From the NCBI RefSeq assembly GCF_030272615.1, contig NW_026729172.1:95923-159922 (forward strand): 64,000 nt of DNA. The letters run 5' to 3'. This document shows positions 61,190 through 64,000 of the stretch, in pieces (the stretch's first letter is position 1; every line of letters begins with the position of its first letter). The notes beneath the pieces were generated by a model that was not told the origin of the DNA, did no database searches, and saw only the letters and a program-made list of their open reading frames with translations. Position numbers and translations under genes: made by a program. The stretch comes from Cryptomeria japonica. Lineage: Eukaryota > Streptophyta > Pinopsida > Cupressales > Cupressaceae.

Positions 61190-61930
61190 CAAAGTGGCTG
61201 ACATATTCTCTATAGACTTTTACCCTAATCTCGTACATCACGATCCTCCTAGAAATCCAAGAGAAATTCTATGGTGGAGAGGCCATTAAATTCTACCATG
61301 ACATAATTATACGGCAGACGCGTCCACTCAAATTTCATGTCAGCAATCAGAGCTTGCAAAATAGTGATAACCATTGAGAGGAAAGGGAGAAAAATATGAA
61401 ATTCCCCAAAGAGATTTTGGTGCGCGAATATAGTTTAGTATTGCATGGTGGAGAAAATACAAGGAAAATACCTAGGAAAGAGAAATGTGACTTCCAGGAG
61501 GCCATTAAATTTCAAACTCATATACTTGCATGGAAAACACATCCACTCAAATCTAACCATTTGAGAACAAAGAGAGAAAAATGTGGAATCATGGCTCTTC
61601 TAAACTCGTTATAAAAGCTAAAGAAATTTTGGCTCTTCTAAAGTCTTGCATGGTGGAGAACATTTTGAGCCCTCTGCTGCTTGAAATTTTGACTTGGACA
61701 ACCATCATTTTTGAGTTATTTTACAACTTTCGTGTTGCTTGTATGCATAATAGTAGTTTTGTGTGATACTAATGCTATCATACCTCCCGCTTCTTCCTTT
61801 CTTTTGATCACTGAGGAAGTATTACAAACGTCTACAGTGATGATTTGACGATACACCAATTTTGATTTCACATTAGTTAGAAAAAAGGGCACACCATTCC
61901 ATCATCAACAAAAAAAAAATGGAAGGAAAA
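61190..61930 (+). repeat. Dispersed repeat family D, copy C (longest)
   Basis: Contains both the GGTGGAGAACATT / TTGGACAACCATCAT part matching copy A and the GCCATTAAATT / GCGTCCACTCAAAT part matching copy B. That part is itself repeated at 61285 and 61498. It ends near AGGGCACACCATTCC, also seen in copy B. Confidence 0.6.
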
Positions 61931-62539
61931 ATTAAGGGTGGAGAAAATCCATGCCTCATAGCATTGATTGATGTGACGGGGATAAATCATCCCTCTTAAG
62001 GTATTGTAGTTAATAAGCTTTTAGGGATCAAATATTGGGAATAATAAGGAACTAGTATCAAATGGGAGGGAGGTTTTGAAAAAATATAAATAAATAAATA
62101 AATATTAGAAGTGGGTAGGGCTTGCGGATAAGATGGAGTCATCAAGTTTGAAAATTGGATTTGAAGGAAAAAAAAATTATTGGATAAAGCTAATATTACA
62201 ATAAGTAGTTACAACAAAATATATAATGTTGATAGAGCTGAAGTGGACAACAATCCACAACCAAGAATTACATCATAAGCAAGTCCTTGCAAACAGAGAC
62301 TCATAAGAGTATGAGGGTTAGAATACTACAGGGTTGTTATTGCACAACAGTTACAAAGGCTCATTAAAGCATGAGAAAGTAGATAATCAGCAAGTCTCAA
62401 CATCACATAGAATAAAGGCTAGAGAGAAAAGTATATTAGCCAAATTCCACTTGATGATGTCTCCACTTTTGTTGTTTTTTGAGAAAATAATGGAAACAGT
62501 TCATCGATACTTTGACAGTGACTTTCATCTTCCTTAATG
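61931..62539. other. No gene recognised
   Basis: AT-rich sequence with an (AAAT)n run near 62090. No gene or repeat assigned. Confidence 0.4.
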
Positions 62540-62885
62540 CATGCCCTAGTACATTCGGGGCTAATTTCTGACCACCCATCATTAGATTGCCGACAAATGT
62601 AGTCGTCGAAAACTCGTTGTCGGGCTTCCCGACGATGCCATTGAGCATTGGAATTCTAACGACACCATGAACTCTTCCAATGGCTGCTATGTTTGCTCCT
62701 CCGACCAAAAATGTCATCGGATTACGGTCGAAATTCCAATGCTCCCCCACTACCATGCATCGACGACCATCTGAAAAGGAAGTGACGTCGGACAAACAAC
62801 ATCCTTGTCGGATGTTTCTTTAGTTATCGTCGAAATTCCGACGGGATCAAATGCTGTGGGTCTGACGACTTGGCCATTAGTGCAT
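62540..62885. other. CpG-rich block with CGTCGAAATTCC motifs, possible DNA transposon end
   Basis: Dense CpG in an AT-rich setting. Related motifs occur at about 62599 (TCGTCGAAAACTC), 62726 (GGTCGAAATTCCAATG) and 62827 (CGTCGAAATTCCGACGG), plus inverted GTCGG/CCGAC segments. Such short subterminal repeats are typical of CACTA or Mutator-like elements. No terminal inverted repeat or transposase is visible. A 119-codon open frame on minus (62436-62795) spans the block but matches nothing I know. Confidence 0.35.
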
Positions 62886-63113
62886 GAAAGCATTGAATGA
62901 TTTCTACTTTTAAAAATTACATAAAACATTTTTAATTTATTTAATTTAGTCTTCTTTGAAAAAAATATTATCAATGATGTTTCCTTTCTCCAAGAATTGG
63001 ATCTAGGATCTTTCCGTTAGATAATATGTAACATCAAATGACTAAATCTTTTCTTTACAGATGCTTATTTTATTTAATCATCTAAGCCTGAACTATAATT
63101 TATATCTGTGCAG

Positions 63114-64000
63114 AAGCAAAAGATACAAGCTGAAGAGTCATGTGCAAGTAAATTTCGTAAAAGAAAGCAAGTAGGCATTATCTTGAATGACATGGAAACA
63201 AGCTCATCAGCTGCCCAGAAGAGAGCAATTGGAGAAAAGCAGAGGAAAGCGTGAAAGGGTGATAAATACATAGAGAGTATGCAATACAAACAAACAATGT
63301 CTAGAGTGTGTGATGTGATGTCTCTAATTTATGTCTAGAGGGACTAACAAGTTTTGGAGTTTCTGGGAAACCTATTGGGCCACGCTTGGAGGAAATCAAT
63401 GTGTTCATGCAAGGGCCACCTTTTTTATATTATGAGAATGATGCTTTTGCACCGAAGGATATTTGGAAGACAATATCCAAAAATTTCTATAGTGCATGGA
63501 ACCAAAGTTGGTGGACTCGAAGTACTTTTCAGCTTCTATAATGCCAAGAGGTTATATACACAATCTCCCAATAGAAGGGCAATTTCAAGAATTACCTCTC
63601 CCCCCCATTACTATTCAGGAAGCACTTCCTCAGACAAAGGACTATTGGCCTCCATGGGATCAAAGAAAAAAATTGAATTGCATAGACTCTCGACGATGTG
63701 GTAGTGTCCTTCGTGAAGAACTCTGTACTATAATTGCAAATTCACAAGGGAAACTGCAAGATAGTGAACATAAATACATTCTTGAAAAGTGCAAAGAATG
63801 GAACTTGGTTTGGGTGGGGCTAGGTCAGGTGGCTCCTCTAGAGGTTGACAAGATAGAAATTATATTAGGATTTGAAAAAGATCACACTCATGGAACTTCT
63901 GGTGCGACTGATTGATTGCACTATTTGGGTAATACATTCCAAATAGATATAGTTGCATACCATTTATTTGTCTTGAAAGCATTTTATCCTAATGGAATTA
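63114..64000 (+). pseudogene. DRM-type DNA methyltransferase, N-terminal part of catalytic region, broken
   Basis: DRM enzymes carry out RNA-directed de novo cytosine methylation in plants and have rearranged methyltransferase motifs. A possible exon begins at 63114 after a TTATATCTGTGCAG acceptor (basic linker KFRKRKQ). From 63341 the conserved order appears: SFGVSGKP, GPPFLYYEN, APKDIWKTIS, then LVDSKYFSAS and RGYIHNLPIEGQF. WWP-like YWPPWDQRKKLNCID, CKEWNLVWVG, VAPLEVDKIE and ILGFEKDHTHG follow, then LGNTFQIDIVAYHLFVLKAF, running off the window. Defects are a one-base loss at about 63494-63495, shifting frame, and a TGA at 63913 where the family has Arg (CGA to TGA). Upstream UBA domains are not seen. 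The motif carrying the SAM site would lie beyond the end. Confidence 0.85.

Noticed and set aside
62436-62795. 119-codon minus ORF over the CpG-rich block as a gene
   Set aside because: No recognisable domain; composition follows the short CpG repeats.

Overview
The window looks like nuclear DNA of a seed plant, most likely a gymnosperm. It is AT-rich and dominated by old, nested retrotransposons. It carries remnants of two plant gene families (an LRR receptor-like protein and a DRM-type DNA methyltransferase), and almost every coding region is broken by stops or frameshifts. The gymnosperm assignment is inference from repeat load and element ages; nothing here is diagnostic of a species. I see no bacterial-type genes, no CRISPR array and no rRNA or tRNA gene.

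Layout. 0-10.5 kb holds minus-strand Ty3/Gypsy debris: a protease plus G-patch fragment, a 3.3 kb decayed ORF of unknown function, an array of TTGAACC hairpins, and a Gag piece joined directly to an integrase piece. 10.5-15.4 kb holds a plus-strand Copia LTR, primer site and gag, then a chromovirus integrase with a chromodomain remnant. 18.1-20.8 kb is an LRR receptor-like protein pseudogene. It is followed by a 2 kb tandem array of about 370-bp units, each built around a small exon-like core, with a SINE in the last unit.

23.6-48.5 kb is a four-layer nest. LINE A (plus) is split by a Copia element (minus, 24838-47456). That Copia is split by a small non-autonomous LTR element (plus, 29753-45435). 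That in turn is split by a 13.4 kb dual-RNase-H Gypsy element of the Tat type (plus, 31591-44967). LTR ends, primer sites, polypurine tracts and target duplications support the order; two of the duplications differ by a single C/T change.

51.3-60.9 kb is LINE B. It was cut by an LTR element whose 5-bp target duplication (ATGCT) is still visible, but the LINE's 5' half and part of that LTR now lie inverted relative to the 3' half. The 3' half carries a second insertion, a 1878-bp solo LTR with duplication AATAG. 61.2-64.0 kb holds a dispersed repeat, a CpG-rich block, and a DRM methyltransferase pseudogene running off the window end.

No gene in the window can be called intact. The main value is structural: reconstructable nesting and inversion history, a decay pattern dominated by C-to-T stops (CGA, CAA and CAG codons), a possible 3' mini-exon array behind the receptor-like gene, and element-borne oddities (G-patch domain, TCGTACGA palindrome clusters, unknown long ORF). 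Boundaries given as approximate are where recognisable homology ends by eye.
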